Assembly: GCF_013410375.1 (NCBI RefSeq)
Contig: NZ_JACCFL010000001.1
Location: 868,001-932,000, forward strand
Length of the DNA stretch: 64,000 bases
Source of the DNA: Leifsonia shinshuensis
GTDB taxonomy: Bacteria; Actinomycetota; Actinomycetes; Actinomycetales; Microbacteriaceae
Reading direction: 5' to 3'
The first letter of the stretch is position 1; each line of letters begins with the position of its first letter. Below are positions 53,140-61,437 of this stretch, in pieces. The translations under genes were made by a program, and so were the position numbers. Below the pieces are notes generated by a model that saw nothing but the letters and a program-made list of their open reading frames with translations, was not told the origin of the DNA and made no database searches.

Positions 53140-55881
53140 TCAGATCCAGGTGCCGAAGCGCCGGATGAACAGGACCTTCGCGAGCTGGGTGAGTCCGCAG
53201 TATGCGACGAGCGTCGCGATCAGCCACGGGAAGTAGCTCCAGGGAAGCGGGACGAGCCCGAGCCCGGCGCCCCATCCCGTGAAGGGCAGGACCAGTCCGA
53301 GTGCGCAGACCGCGCCGGTCGCGAGCAGCACGCCGATGCTGGCACGGGAGCGGACGAAGGGCAGCCGCTTGGTCCGCAGCAGGTGCACGATCAGCGTCTG
53401 GGAGATGATCGACTCCACGAACCAGCCGGACTGGAACAGCGCCGCGTGCTCGGGGCCGTTCGCCTGGAAGACGAACCACATGAGCGCGAACGTGGTGATG
53501 TCGAAGACGGAGGAGATCGGGCCGATCCGCATCATGAAGCTGCCGAGGCCCGTCGACTCCCACTTGCGCGGCGACGCCAGGTCCTCCTTGTCGACGCGGT
53601 CCCACGGGAGGGTCAGCATCGAGAGGTCGTAGGCGAGGTTCTGCACCAGCACGACGACGGGGATCATCGGGATGAACGGGAGCACCGCGCTCGCCACCAG
53701 CACCGAGAACATGTTCCCGAAGTTGGAGGACGCCGTCATCTTGATGTACTTCATGGCGTTGACGAAGGTGCGGCGGCCCTCGATCACGCCGCCCTCCAGG
53801 ACCGTGAGGTCCTTCTCCAGCAGGATGATGTCGGCCGACTCCTTCGCGATGTCCACCGCGGTGTCGACGGAGATGCCGACGTCGGCCGTGCGCAGGGCCG
53901 CGGCGTCGTTGATGCCGTCGCCGAGGTAGCCGACCGTGCTGCCCGCCGCGCGCATCGCCTCCACGATCCGGGCCTTCTGCGCCGGGTTCACCTTGGCGAA
54001 CACCGTCGTCCCGGCGGCCAGCTCGCCCAGTTCGGCGAGGCCGAGCTCCTCGGTCTCCGGCCCCAGCACGATCGTGCCGGGGTCGATCCCCACCTGGGTG
54101 CAGACCGCCGCCGCGACCAGCGGGTTGTCCCCGGTGATCACCTTGACCGCGATGCCGTGCCCCTGCAGGCTCGCGATCGCCGCGGCCGCGGACGCCTTCG
54201 GCGGGTCGAGGAAGGAGAGGAAGCCGAGCAGCGTCATCCCCGTCTCGTCCGAGCGGTCGTACTCGTCCCCGCCGTCCGCGTCGACCTCGCGGATCGCGAC
54301 GGCGAGCACGCGCATGCCCGCCTCGTTCTCCGCGGCGACGAGCTGGTCGAGCTCGGCCAGCCGGCCGGGCGTCAGCGGCGCGCTCCCGCCGGCCGTCTGC
54401 TCGGCGACGCAGACGCCGAGCACCTCCTCGACGGCGCCCTTCGTGACGATGACGCGCGTGTCGTCGCTCTCGAGGACCACCGACATCCGGCGGCGCTCGA
54501 AGTCGAACGGCATCTCGTCGACCGCGCGGAACTCCCGGCGCACCCGGTCGAGCCGGTCCGGACCCGCGGCGGCGATGATCGCCTCGTCGAGCAGGTTGCG
54601 CAGGCCGGTCTGGAACGAGGCGTTCGCGGTCGCGAAGCGGAGCGTCGTCCCGCTCGCCCGGCCCTCGGTGTCGAGGTGGCGCTCCAGCACGATCCGGTCC
54701 TCGGTGAGCGTCCCGGTCTTGTCGGTCGCGAGCACGTCCATCGCACCGAGGTTCTGGATGGAGTTGAGCCGCTTGACGATGACCTTCCGCTTCGCCATGT
54801 ACTGCGCGCCCTTCGCGAGCGTCGCGGTCACGATCAGCGGGAGCATCTCCGGGGTGAGTCCGACGGCGGTGGTGACGCCGAAGAGGAATGCGCTGGTCCA
54901 GTCCTTCGTGAGCCCGTTGATGACGAACACCACGGGGACCATGACGACCATGAACCGGATGAGCGTGAACGTGACGCGCTTGATGCCGAGGTCGAACGCG
55001 GTCTCCGGCCGGGCGCCGACGATCGCCGACGACATGCTGCCGAAGTAGGTGTCCCGTCCGGTGCCGAGGACGACGGCCGTGCCGGAGCCGGACACCACCG
55101 AGGTGCCCATGAACGCCAGGTTGGGGGCGTCGAGCAGCGTGACGGCGGTGGTGGCGAGGTCGCCGTCGGCCGTCTTCTCGGCGGGGAGCGCCTCCCCGGT
55201 CAGCATGGACTGGTTGATCTGCAGGTCCTTGGCGCGGACGATCCGCGCGTCGGCCGGGATCATGTCGCCGGCGGCGAGCTGGACGACATCGCCGCGCACC
55301 ACCTGGTCGATGGGCAGCTCCCGGGTGACCGGGGTGCCGTGCAGGGTGCGGGTGACCGCCGCGGTCGTGCGCACCATCGCCTTCAGTGCTTCGGCTGCGC
55401 GGGACGACCGGTACTCCTGCCAGAACCGGAGCGTGACGCTGACGAGGACCATCACGCTCACGGTCACCGTCCCGGTGTAGTCGGGGCCGTCGGCGGGGTC
55501 GGCGAAGACGATGTCGGTGAACACCATCACGACCACGAGGAAGATCAGGATGAGGATGAACGGGTTGAGGAACGCCTTCCCGAACTGGACGATGGCCGGC
55601 GCGGGCTTGTCGTGGTCGACGGCGTTGTCCCCGAACCGCGCGCGGCGGCTGCGCACCTCGTCGTCGGAGAGGCCGGCGACGGTCGTCGAGAGCGACTTCA
55701 GGGTGGCCTCGGGCGGCAGGATGGCCGCGTCGAGCAGCAGCTCCTGCTGCTCGCCGGCGAGGCGGGCGGTCCTCGCCTCCTCACCGCGGCGCTTGCCGCC
55801 GCGGCGTGCGGCGGGTGCGGCGCGGACGTCGTCGCCGGTGGGGATGGTCAGGTCGAGATCGGTGCGGAAGAACGTGCGCAT
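53140..55881 (-). CDS. mgtA: magnesium-translocating P-type ATPase
   Basis: A 913-aa P3B-type ATPase that imports Mg2+. Signatures are LSTTVAGLSDDEVRSRRARFG at the start, MLTGEALPAEK in the actuator domain, LATDKTGTLTEDRIVLE with the phosphorylated Asp near residue 386, and YLGDGINDAAALRTADVG. Ten membrane helices are expected; the C-terminal six begin near MTASSNFGNMFSVLVAS. The ATG at 55881 follows CAGGAGGCC. The N-terminal 60 residues are Arg-rich. It is expressed from the promoter, M-box riboswitch and leader ORF upstream. Confidence 0.96.
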   Translation of the reverse strand: MRTFFRTDLDLTIPTGDDVRAAPAARRGGKRRGEEARTARLAGEQQELLLDAAILPPEATLKSLSTTVAGLSDDEVRSRRARFGDNAVDHDKPAPAIVQFGKAFLNPFILILIFLVVVMVFTDIVFADPADGPDYTGTVTVSVMVLVSVTLRFWQEYRSSRAAEALKAMVRTTAAVTRTLHGTPVTRELPIDQVVRGDVVQLAAGDMIPADARIVRAKDLQINQSMLTGEALPAEKTADGDLATTAVTLLDAPNLAFMGTSVVSGSGTAVVLGTGRDTYFGSMSSAIVGARPETAFDLGIKRVTFTLIRFMVVMVPVVFVINGLTKDWTSAFLFGVTTAVGLTPEMLPLIVTATLAKGAQYMAKRKVIVKRLNSIQNLGAMDVLATDKTGTLTEDRIVLERHLDTEGRASGTTLRFATANASFQTGLRNLLDEAIIAAAGPDRLDRVRREFRAVDEMPFDFERRRMSVVLESDDTRVIVTKGAVEEVLGVCVAEQTAGGSAPLTPGRLAELDQLVAAENEAGMRVLAVAIREVDADGGDEYDRSDETGMTLLGFLSFLDPPKASAAAAIASLQGHGIAVKVITGDNPLVAAAVCTQVGIDPGTIVLGPETEELGLAELGELAAGTTVFAKVNPAQKARIVEAMRAAGSTVGYLGDGINDAAALRTADVGISVDTAVDIAKESADIILLEKDLTVLEGGVIEGRRTFVNAMKYIKMTASSNFGNMFSVLVASAVLPFIPMIPVVVLVQNLAYDLSMLTLPWDRVDKEDLASPRKWESTGLGSFMMRIGPISSVFDITTFALMWFVFQANGPEHAALFQSGWFVESIISQTLIVHLLRTKRLPFVRSRASIGVLLATGAVCALGLVLPFTGWGAGLGLVPLPWSYFPWLIATLVAYCGLTQLAKVLFIRRFGTWI

Positions 55882-55904
55882 GGCGGGCCTCCTGGCGGGG
55901 TTTC

Positions 55905-55959
55905 GCGCGCGCCGGGGCACGGATCGCCGGATACCCGGGAGACCGTGCAGGGCGCGCGC
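55905..55959 (-). promoter_or_regulatory. large hairpin between leader ORF and mgtA
   Basis: Arms 55905-55922 and 55943-55959 pair as GCGCGCGCC plus GCACGG with a small internal mismatch and a 20-base loop. It sits after the leader ORF stop and about 12 bases before the mgtA ribosome binding site (around 55885-55892). It may affect ribosome access or Rho entry depending on leader translation. Confidence 0.55.
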
Positions 55960-55995
55960 AGCGCGGAAGAGTGGATACCCGCGGGTGAGGGCTCG

Positions 55996-56067
55996 TCAGC
56001 GCGTCGCCGGAAGCGACCGGTGATCCGCGGACCCGCGGGGGAAGGACAATCGACTGTCGCCGTCCAT
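55996..56067 (-). CDS. leader peptide of mgtA, 23 codons
   Basis: This small ORF begins MDGDSRLSFPRG and ends LPATR. Its ribosome binding site AGGAGGTGA (56082-56074) is an almost perfect anti-16S match with six-base spacing, stronger than that of mgtA itself. It lies between the M-box and mgtA. It has two early Asp and two Pro; in Salmonella and E. coli, MgtL leader translation is perturbed at Pro codons or by acidic and Pro residues when Mg2+ is low, and this controls mgtA. A similar attenuator role is inferred here from position, strength of the site and composition. Existence of the ORF is clear; translation is unproven. Confidence 0.68.
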   Translation of the reverse strand: MDGDSRLSFPRGSADHRSLPATR

Positions 56068-56104
56068 CTCGGGTCACCTCCTCACCGGTCCGCGGCACAC
56101 GCAG

Positions 56105-56150
56105 ACGTGGGGGCAGGAAGCCTGGTCGCTTCTTGGAGCTACTCCCACGT
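56105..56150 (-). promoter_or_regulatory. alternative hairpin overlapping the M-box 3' end
   Basis: In the transcript ACGUGGG (56150-56144) can pair with CCCACGU (56111-56105). The first arm lies within the 3' part of the M-box and the second in the sequence that follows. The two structures may exclude each other, which is the usual layout of a riboswitch expression platform. Confidence 0.5.
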
Positions 56151-56316
56151 AAGAGCTTCGGCACTGCACGACGTGTCCCGCCGACCTGATCGGATCAGGG
56201 GTGGGAAGCCACTTGGGATCGCCCCTTAAGCCGGGGTGACCTGTCCTGATCTTGGGCGTCTCTCGACGTCGTCAGATCAGTGGCCTGTGTTCGTGCAGGA
56301 GCTTCGCCTAACGAAG
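56129..56316 (-). promoter_or_regulatory. M-box (ykoK) magnesium riboswitch
   Basis: The transcript has CUUCGUUAGGCGAAGCUCCU (56316-56297) at the 5' side and CAGUGCCGAAGCUCUUACG at the 3' side. These match the M-box consensus blocks CUUCGUUAGGUGAGGCUCCU and CAGUGCUAAAGCUCUACG. The central GACGCC and UUAAGGGG elements are also present in order. The closing stem may be CUUC (56316-56313) with GAAG (56132-56129), giving about 188 nt. M-boxes bind Mg2+ and turn off Mg2+ transporter genes when Mg2+ is plentiful. The following genes are mgtA and mgtC, exactly as expected. The 3' boundary is approximate. Confidence 0.93.
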
Positions 56317-56329
56317 TGCTGCGGGTCAC

Positions 56330-56358
56330 ACCGTAGCGGCTCGCGCAGCCACCGTCAA
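56330..56358 (-). promoter_or_regulatory. sigma70-like promoter of the M-box/mgtA transcript
   Basis: On the minus strand TTGACG (56358-56353) and TACGGT (56335-56330) are separated by exactly 17 bases. The predicted start, near 56323, falls just before the M-box 5' block, so nearly the whole leader is riboswitch. Confidence 0.82.
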
Positions 56359-56449
56359 ACCCGCCGCCGGGGGTGCGCCGCCCGGATCACATGAGGATTC
56401 TCACGGTTTCCACCCTCACGACCCGGGGTCCATCCGATACCTTCACCTT

Positions 56450-57802
56450 GTGAATCACCCTTCGGGTCCGGGCGGTCAAGAGGCGCCGCTGCGCCGGCCG
56501 CGACGGTCGCACGGCGTTGCGATCCGCCATGGCCGCCTGCCCGTGCGCCGGCCGCGGACCTTCGTCGTGCGGTTCCTCGTCGCCGTGGTGACCGTCGCCG
56601 TGGTGAGCACGGCGAGCGTGGCCGCGTACGCGGTGCTCGACACGGTCCGCTCGATCAAGCCGGGCATCCACCTGGTCACCGCCAAGGGCAAGTCGCTGAC
56701 CGCGCAGAACATCGCGAGCGTCGGCGCCGAGAGCGGGGCGGTGAACATCCTCCTCGCCGGCACGGACACCCGCACCGGTCAGGGCGGCCAGTTCGCCACG
56801 AAGGACGAGCTCGCGGGAAGCTCGGGGGCGGGCAGCAACGACGTGACGATGGTGCTGCACGTCTCAGGCGACCACCAGCACGCCACGGTGATCTCGATCC
56901 CGCGCGACCTGATGGTGCCGATCCCGGAGTGCCCGGGACCGAACGGCGGCACGGTCCCGGCCACCGACGACGCGATGTTCAACACGACCCTGTCGCGCGG
57001 CGGGCTGTCCTGCATCGTCCTCACGGCGGAGAAGCTGACCGGCCTGACGATCAGCGACGCGGCGCTGATCAGCTTCGACGGCGTGATCGCGATGTCCAAC
57101 GCGGTCGGCGGGGTCACCGTCTGCCTCGCCACCCCGCTCACCGACCCGTACGTCGGCCTGGACCTCCCGGCCGGGACGCAGACGCTCGTCGGCGCGCAGG
57201 CGCTCGCATTCGTCCGCAGCCGGCACGGGATCGGCGACGGCAGCGACCTGGGGCGGATCAGCAACCAGCAGCTGTTCCTGTCCGCGCTGCTGCGCAAGAT
57301 GACGAGCGCGGGCGTGCTCAGCAATCCGATCACGCTCTACCAGCTCGCGCACGCCGCCGTGACGAACATGGAGCTCTCGGACACGCTGACCCAGCCGACC
57401 ACCCTGGTGTCGATCGCGCTGACCCTGAAGACGGTCAGCCTGTCGAACATCGTCTTCCTGCAGTACCCGGCCGGAGCCGATCCGGCCGACCCGAACCGGG
57501 TCGTGCCGGCGACGTACGCGGCGAGCATCCTGAAGACAGCGCTCCAGAACGACACTCCGGTCACGCTCACCGGGACGCTCGGGTCGGGGACCGTCGCGGC
57601 GACGGGGACGCCGACACCTTCCGCAGGCGCGCCCGCCGCCCCTGCCACGCCGGCCACTCCGGCAGCGCCTGCCGCTCCCGCGCCGACCCCGTCCGCCGGG
57701 GCGACCGCGCCGACGCCCGTCCCCACCCCGACGTCGGTCGCGCTGCCCTCCTCGGTCACCGGCCAGACCGCCGCGCAGCAGACCTGCACCAAGGGGAACT
57801 GA
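56450..57802 (+). CDS. LytR-CpsA-Psr (LCP) family glycopolymer transferase
   Basis: A 450-aa type II membrane protein. A basic N-terminus precedes one helix (TFVVRFLVAVVTVAVVSTAS), then the LCP domain: NILLAGTDTRTGQGG, SNDVTMVLHVSG, VISIPRDLMVPIP with the conserved Arg-Asp, and ALAFVRSRHGIGDGSDLGRI. LCP proteins move polyprenyl-linked polymers onto peptidoglycan or other wall polymers. A Pro/Ala/Thr-rich extension of about 80 residues follows. The GTG start diverges from the M-box promoter. It may attach the polysaccharide made by the large locus. Confidence 0.9.
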   Translation: MNHPSGPGGQEAPLRRPRRSHGVAIRHGRLPVRRPRTFVVRFLVAVVTVAVVSTASVAAYAVLDTVRSIKPGIHLVTAKGKSLTAQNIASVGAESGAVNILLAGTDTRTGQGGQFATKDELAGSSGAGSNDVTMVLHVSGDHQHATVISIPRDLMVPIPECPGPNGGTVPATDDAMFNTTLSRGGLSCIVLTAEKLTGLTISDAALISFDGVIAMSNAVGGVTVCLATPLTDPYVGLDLPAGTQTLVGAQALAFVRSRHGIGDGSDLGRISNQQLFLSALLRKMTSAGVLSNPITLYQLAHAAVTNMELSDTLTQPTTLVSIALTLKTVSLSNIVFLQYPAGADPADPNRVVPATYAASILKTALQNDTPVTLTGTLGSGTVAATGTPTPSAGAPAAPATPATPAAPAAPAPTPSAGATAPTPVPTPTSVALPSSVTGQTAAQQTCTKGN

Positions 57803-57852
57803 CACCGCCGGGGAACTGACACCGCGGGAACCGACACCGCGGGGAACTGAGC
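57793..57852. repeat. tandem 15-17 base repeats at the LCP stop codon
   Basis: Units of the form GGGGAACTGACACCGC repeat about three and a half times from 57793 to 57852. The first unit contains the LCP stop TGA and later units carry further TGAs, so slippage would not extend the protein in this frame. Confidence 0.75.
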
Positions 57853-59220
57853 TCAGGAGGCGGCGCCGACCCCCTGCAGCCGCTGCGGCAGCCGGCACAC
57901 GCTGGAGAGCCGCAGCAGCAGGGCGCCGATGATCCAGTTCGCGATGAGCGAGGAGCCTCCCGCCGCGAGGAACGGCGTGGTCAGGCCGGTGAGCGGGATG
58001 ACCCGCGTCACGCCGCCGATGATGATGAACGCCTGCAGGGCGACCCCGAACGACAGCCCGACGGCGAGCAGCGCGCCGAAGTCGTCGGCGCTGTCGAACC
58101 CGATCCGCAGGCCGCGGAAGGTGAAGAGCAGGTAGAGGCAGATGATCGCGAACAGGCCCGCGAGGCCGAGCTCTTCGCCGAGGCTGGCGAAGATGTAGTC
58201 GCTCTGCGAGACCGGCGTCACCCAGGGCTGGCCTTGGCCGAGCCCGGTGCCGATGACGCCGCCGTGGGCGATGCCGAACAGGCCCTGGACCAGCTGGAAG
58301 CTGCCGCCGTCCGCGTCGTAGACGTGCTGGTCGAAGGGCGTCAGCCAGTTGGCGAAGCGGAGGTGCACGTAGGTCAGGGCGGCGTTGGCCGCCGCGCCGC
58401 CGAGGACGATCAGGACCCCGCCGATCGCCAGCCAGCCGATCCGGCCGGTGGCGACGTAGATGACGATGAGGAAGATCCCGAAGTACAGCAGCCCGGGCCC
58501 GAGGTCGTGCTGGAGGATGACGACCAGGATCGAGAGCAGCCACACCAGCACGACCGGCCCGAGGTGCCGCACCCGCGGGAAGCGCATGCCGAGGAAGCGG
58601 TGGCCGAGCAGCGAGAGCGCGTCCCTGTGCCGCATGAGGTACCCGGCGAAGAAGGCGGCCAGCGCGATCTTCGCGAGCTCGCCCGGCTGGAAGCTGAACG
58701 CGCCGATGCCGATCCAGGCCCGCGCGCCCGACACCGTCTTGCCGATCCCCGGCAGCAGCGGCAGCAGCAGCAGGGCGAAGGCGACCAGGCCGACGGTGTA
58801 CGTGTACCGGTTGAGGACCTGCACGTTCCGGATGACGACGAGCGTGAGGATCGCGCACACGATCGCGATCGCGCACCAGACGATCTGGCGCACGCTGGTG
58901 CTTCCCCACCCGCTGTACCCGTAGTGGAGGTCGATCCGGTAGATCTCGGCGATGCCCAGCCCGCTGAGCGCCGTCATGATCGGCAGGAAGAACGGGTCGG
59001 CCGTGGGCGTCACGAACCGCATCGTGAGGTGCATCGCGAACGCCAGCACGAGCGGGATCGCGCTGAGCTGAAGGAAGCCGGCCTCGATCCTGCCCAGCGC
59101 GCCGAGCTGGACCAGCGCGACGGCGGCGAGCGAGACCGCACCCGCCGTCAGCAGGAGCAGGAGCTCGACGTTGCGGAGGCGCGTCGCTGTGCGGGCGCCG
59201 GGGGAGCGGAGTGCGGTCAC
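57853..59220 (-). CDS. FtsW/RodA/SpoVE-family SEDS protein
   Basis: A 455-aa polytopic membrane protein of the SEDS class, which polymerises lipid II glycan chains. ARAWIGIGAFSFQPGELAKIALAAF is the central family motif (in two parts), LQHDLGPGLLYFG the second and GSFQLVQGLFGIAHGGVIG with SDYIFASLGEELGLAGL the C-terminal pair. The GTG at 59220 overlaps the stop of the upstream LCP gene. It resembles the RodA/FtsW proteins paired with a penicillin-binding protein, but no PBP is in the window. Confidence 0.92.
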   Translation of the reverse strand: MTALRSPGARTATRLRNVELLLLLTAGAVSLAAVALVQLGALGRIEAGFLQLSAIPLVLAFAMHLTMRFVTPTADPFFLPIMTALSGLGIAEIYRIDLHYGYSGWGSTSVRQIVWCAIAIVCAILTLVVIRNVQVLNRYTYTVGLVAFALLLLPLLPGIGKTVSGARAWIGIGAFSFQPGELAKIALAAFFAGYLMRHRDALSLLGHRFLGMRFPRVRHLGPVVLVWLLSILVVILQHDLGPGLLYFGIFLIVIYVATGRIGWLAIGGVLIVLGGAAANAALTYVHLRFANWLTPFDQHVYDADGGSFQLVQGLFGIAHGGVIGTGLGQGQPWVTPVSQSDYIFASLGEELGLAGLFAIICLYLLFTFRGLRIGFDSADDFGALLAVGLSFGVALQAFIIIGGVTRVIPLTGLTTPFLAAGGSSLIANWIIGALLLRLSSVCRLPQRLQGVGAAS

Positions 59221-60584
59221 TTCACGCACGGCACGCCGCCCGAGGGCAGGGGCGCGGTGGGATCCGTGTACGTGCCGTTCGGAGCCGCCGGCGCCGGGGC
59301 CGCGGGCGCAGACCCGGACGACTGCGCGGCCCCGGATCCGGACGACCCCGACCCCTTCGACGTTGACGACTTCGCCGGTGCCGCCGGGGCCGGGCTCGCG
59401 GTCGCCGGGTTCAGCAGCTGTCGCACGGTGGCGTGGATCTGCTTGGTGTCGACGAGGTTGACGTCCTGGCCGTCGCGGACGCCGTAGCCCGCGATCGGGA
59501 GTGTGTCGAAGGTGATGTTCCCTCCGGCGAAGTGGGAGGCGTCCGAGGCGAAGTCGAGCAGGTTCAGGCCGGAGTCGAGGGCGATGTTCTGCTTGGCCGC
59601 CGAGATCAGGGACTCCAGCGTCGCCGGGTTCGCGAACGTGTCCGCCTTCTTCAGCTTCGTGGCCAGCGACACGATGAACGCCTGCTGGCGGCGCTCGCGG
59701 TCGAGGTCGGTGAAGTTCAGGGAGGGGTTGCTCTCGTCGCGGCGCTGCCGCACGAAGCTCACCGCCTGCGACGCCGAGAGCTGCTGCACCCCCGCCGTGA
59801 AGTCCGCTCCGGAGTACGGGTCCTTGGTGTCCTCCGCGATGCACACGGTCACCGGCTGGACGGCTTGGGCGACCTGGTAGAACGCGGCCATCGTGACCTC
59901 GATGAAGTGGTTGATCGGCACGCCGCCGAGGAACGCCGAGACCGTGGCGATCTCGGTCCGCCTGGCGGCCGCGCGTGCCTCCTGGTACGCGTCGGCGCGG
60001 CTGAGCTTCCCTGCCTTCATCAGCTCGGTGAGCTTCTGGTCGAGCTCCAGCCCGTAGGCCTCCTTGATCTTCGACTGGGAGACGCCGTCGGGCTTGCCGG
60101 ACAGCGGCACGTAGTCGTCGCGCGGGATCGAGATGCCGACCGCCTTGCCGCCGTCGGCGGGGATGTGGATGAGCATGAGCACGTTGGCGTTGTAGCCGCC
60201 GTCGTCCTGGCTGCCGGCGTGCAGGGCGTTGTACGTGGCGGCGGGGAGGGCGTCGCCGTTCTCGTCCAGCCGGCTGTCCAGCCCCATCACCAGGATGTTC
60301 TGGTCGCCGCCCGCGGCCGAGGCGAGGTCGGAGCGGTGCAGTCCGGTCATCAGGTCGGCGAACGAGAAGACGGCGAAGGCGACGATCGCCACGACGAGCA
60401 GGACGCCGAGGGCGAGGGTGCCGACGACGATCCGCCGTCGCACGTAGACGCTGCGCGGATGGCGGCGTCTCGCCGGCCGCCTCGCGGCTGCGGCGGGGGC
60501 AGCCGCGGCGGTCGCGCCGGCGCGGGCGGCGCCGGTGTCGGGCGCGTCCGGCCTGCGTGGTGCGGGCAGTACGGGCGGCTTCAC
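59217..60584 (-). CDS. LCP-family glycopolymer transferase (second copy)
   Basis: A 455-aa protein. An Arg/Ala/Pro-rich cytoplasmic N-terminus of about 50 residues precedes one helix (IVVGTLALGVLLVVAIVAFAV) and the LCP domain with ILVMGLDSRLDENGD, NANVLMLIHIPA, VGISIPRDDYVPL and AVSFVRQRRDESNPSL. A Ser/Gly/Pro-rich tail follows. The GTG at 60584 has GGAGGAG nine bases upstream. It overlaps the SEDS gene by four bases, so wall-polymer attachment and glycan synthesis are co-expressed. Confidence 0.9.
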   Translation of the reverse strand: MKPPVLPAPRRPDAPDTGAARAGATAAAAPAAAARRPARRRHPRSVYVRRRIVVGTLALGVLLVVAIVAFAVFSFADLMTGLHRSDLASAAGGDQNILVMGLDSRLDENGDALPAATYNALHAGSQDDGGYNANVLMLIHIPADGGKAVGISIPRDDYVPLSGKPDGVSQSKIKEAYGLELDQKLTELMKAGKLSRADAYQEARAAARRTEIATVSAFLGGVPINHFIEVTMAAFYQVAQAVQPVTVCIAEDTKDPYSGADFTAGVQQLSASQAVSFVRQRRDESNPSLNFTDLDRERRQQAFIVSLATKLKKADTFANPATLESLISAAKQNIALDSGLNLLDFASDASHFAGGNITFDTLPIAGYGVRDGQDVNLVDTKQIHATVRQLLNPATASPAPAAPAKSSTSKGSGSSGSGAAQSSGSAPAAPAPAAPNGTYTDPTAPLPSGGVPCVK

Positions 60585-60731
60585 TCGAGATCACTCCTCC
60601 GGCCGGCCGGGAGAGACAGCCGACGCTGCCATTGTCACCTGGTCGGGCGCCGATTCCCGGGAGGCCGGTTGTTAGAGTCCTGTCAGGATTCGGCCGCCCG
60701 GCCGGTGACGGAGAGGACCGGTGGCGCCCCC

Positions 60732-61319
60732 ATGCTCTCCACTGTCGCGACCGCCATCGGGCTCTTCGCCGCGACCAACATCGACGACTTCGTCGTCCTG
60801 ACGCTGTTCTTCCTCGCCGCGCAGCGCGGCGCCATCCGCGCCTGGAAGGTCGTCGTCGGCCAGTACGCCGGCGTGCTCGCGCTCATCGTGGTGAGCCTCA
60901 TCGCCGGCCTCGGCCTGACCCTCCTGCCCGCCCGGTACGTGGGGCTGCTCGGCCTGATCCCGCTCGCCCTCGGCGTGCGCGGGCTCATCCGCTACGCCCG
61001 CGCGCGCGGCCTCCCGCGGGAGATCCGCTCCTCGCTCAACCCGGGCGGCCTCGGGGGCGTCGTCGGGATCACCCTGGCCAACGGCGGCGACAACCTCGCG
61101 GTCTACACGCCGGTGTTCCGGGTGCAGGCCGCCGCGGAGACTGTGGTCACGGTGGTCGTGTTCGTCGTGCTGATCGGCGTGTGGATCGTCGCCGCCCGGC
61201 TGGTCGCCGGCCACCCCCGGGTGCTGCGCGCCGTCGAGCGGGTGGAGGCCTGGCTGGTGCCCGCCGTGTTCTGCGTCCTCGGCGTGCTGGTCATCGTGCG
61301 GTCGGGACTGCTCGGCTGA
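60732..61319 (+). CDS. cadD: CadD-like cadmium resistance transporter
   Basis: A 195-aa membrane protein with about five to six helices. AIGLFAATNIDDFVVLTLFF and LANGGDNLAVYTPVFRV are the two diagnostic halves of the CadD/LysE-type cadmium transporter family. It would export or sequester Cd2+. The ATG at 60732 was chosen, as the similarity starts there. Its last 39 bases recur in altered form at 62165-62203. Confidence 0.88.
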   Translation: MLSTVATAIGLFAATNIDDFVVLTLFFLAAQRGAIRAWKVVVGQYAGVLALIVVSLIAGLGLTLLPARYVGLLGLIPLALGVRGLIRYARARGLPREIRSSLNPGGLGGVVGITLANGGDNLAVYTPVFRVQAAAETVVTVVVFVVLIGVWIVAARLVAGHPRVLRAVERVEAWLVPAVFCVLGVLVIVRSGLLG

Positions 61320-61323
61320 GGGG
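61284..61323 (+). repeat. direct repeat, left copy (end of cadD)
   Basis: This copy contains GTCGGGACTGCTCGGCTGAG and the preceding GTGCTGGTCATC. A related copy at 62165-62203 differs by one base in the 22-base core and by small gaps before it. The two bracket the His-motif gene. Confidence 0.7.
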
Positions 61324-61336
61324 CCGCGGCTGGCCC

Positions 61337-61378
61337 GGATCCCCAGGATCCCCAGGATCCCCAGGATCCTGAGGATCC
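61337..61378. repeat. tandem 10-base palindromic repeat (GGATCC units)
   Basis: Five GGATCC palindromes are spaced at 10 or 11 bases with CCA or TGA between them (GGATCCCCAGGATCCCCAGG and so on) between cadD and the next gene. It could form cruciform or hairpin structures and may act as a terminator for cadD. Confidence 0.8.
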
Positions 61379-61437
61379 GGACACGATTCGCATCGAGTCC
61401 GGGGCGGGCGCACAGCGGCGGCTTGTTGACTGAGAGC

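Noticed and set aside
53383..56229. 948-codon open frame on the plus strand
   Set aside because: It lies opposite mgtA and also crosses the M-box riboswitch. The translation is arginine- and histidine-rich noise, while the minus strand encodes a textbook P-type ATPase.
61337..61378. GGATCC array as an insertion-sequence end or origin motif
   Set aside because: No transposase, no terminal inverted repeats and no replication gene accompany it; it is treated as a simple tandem repeat.
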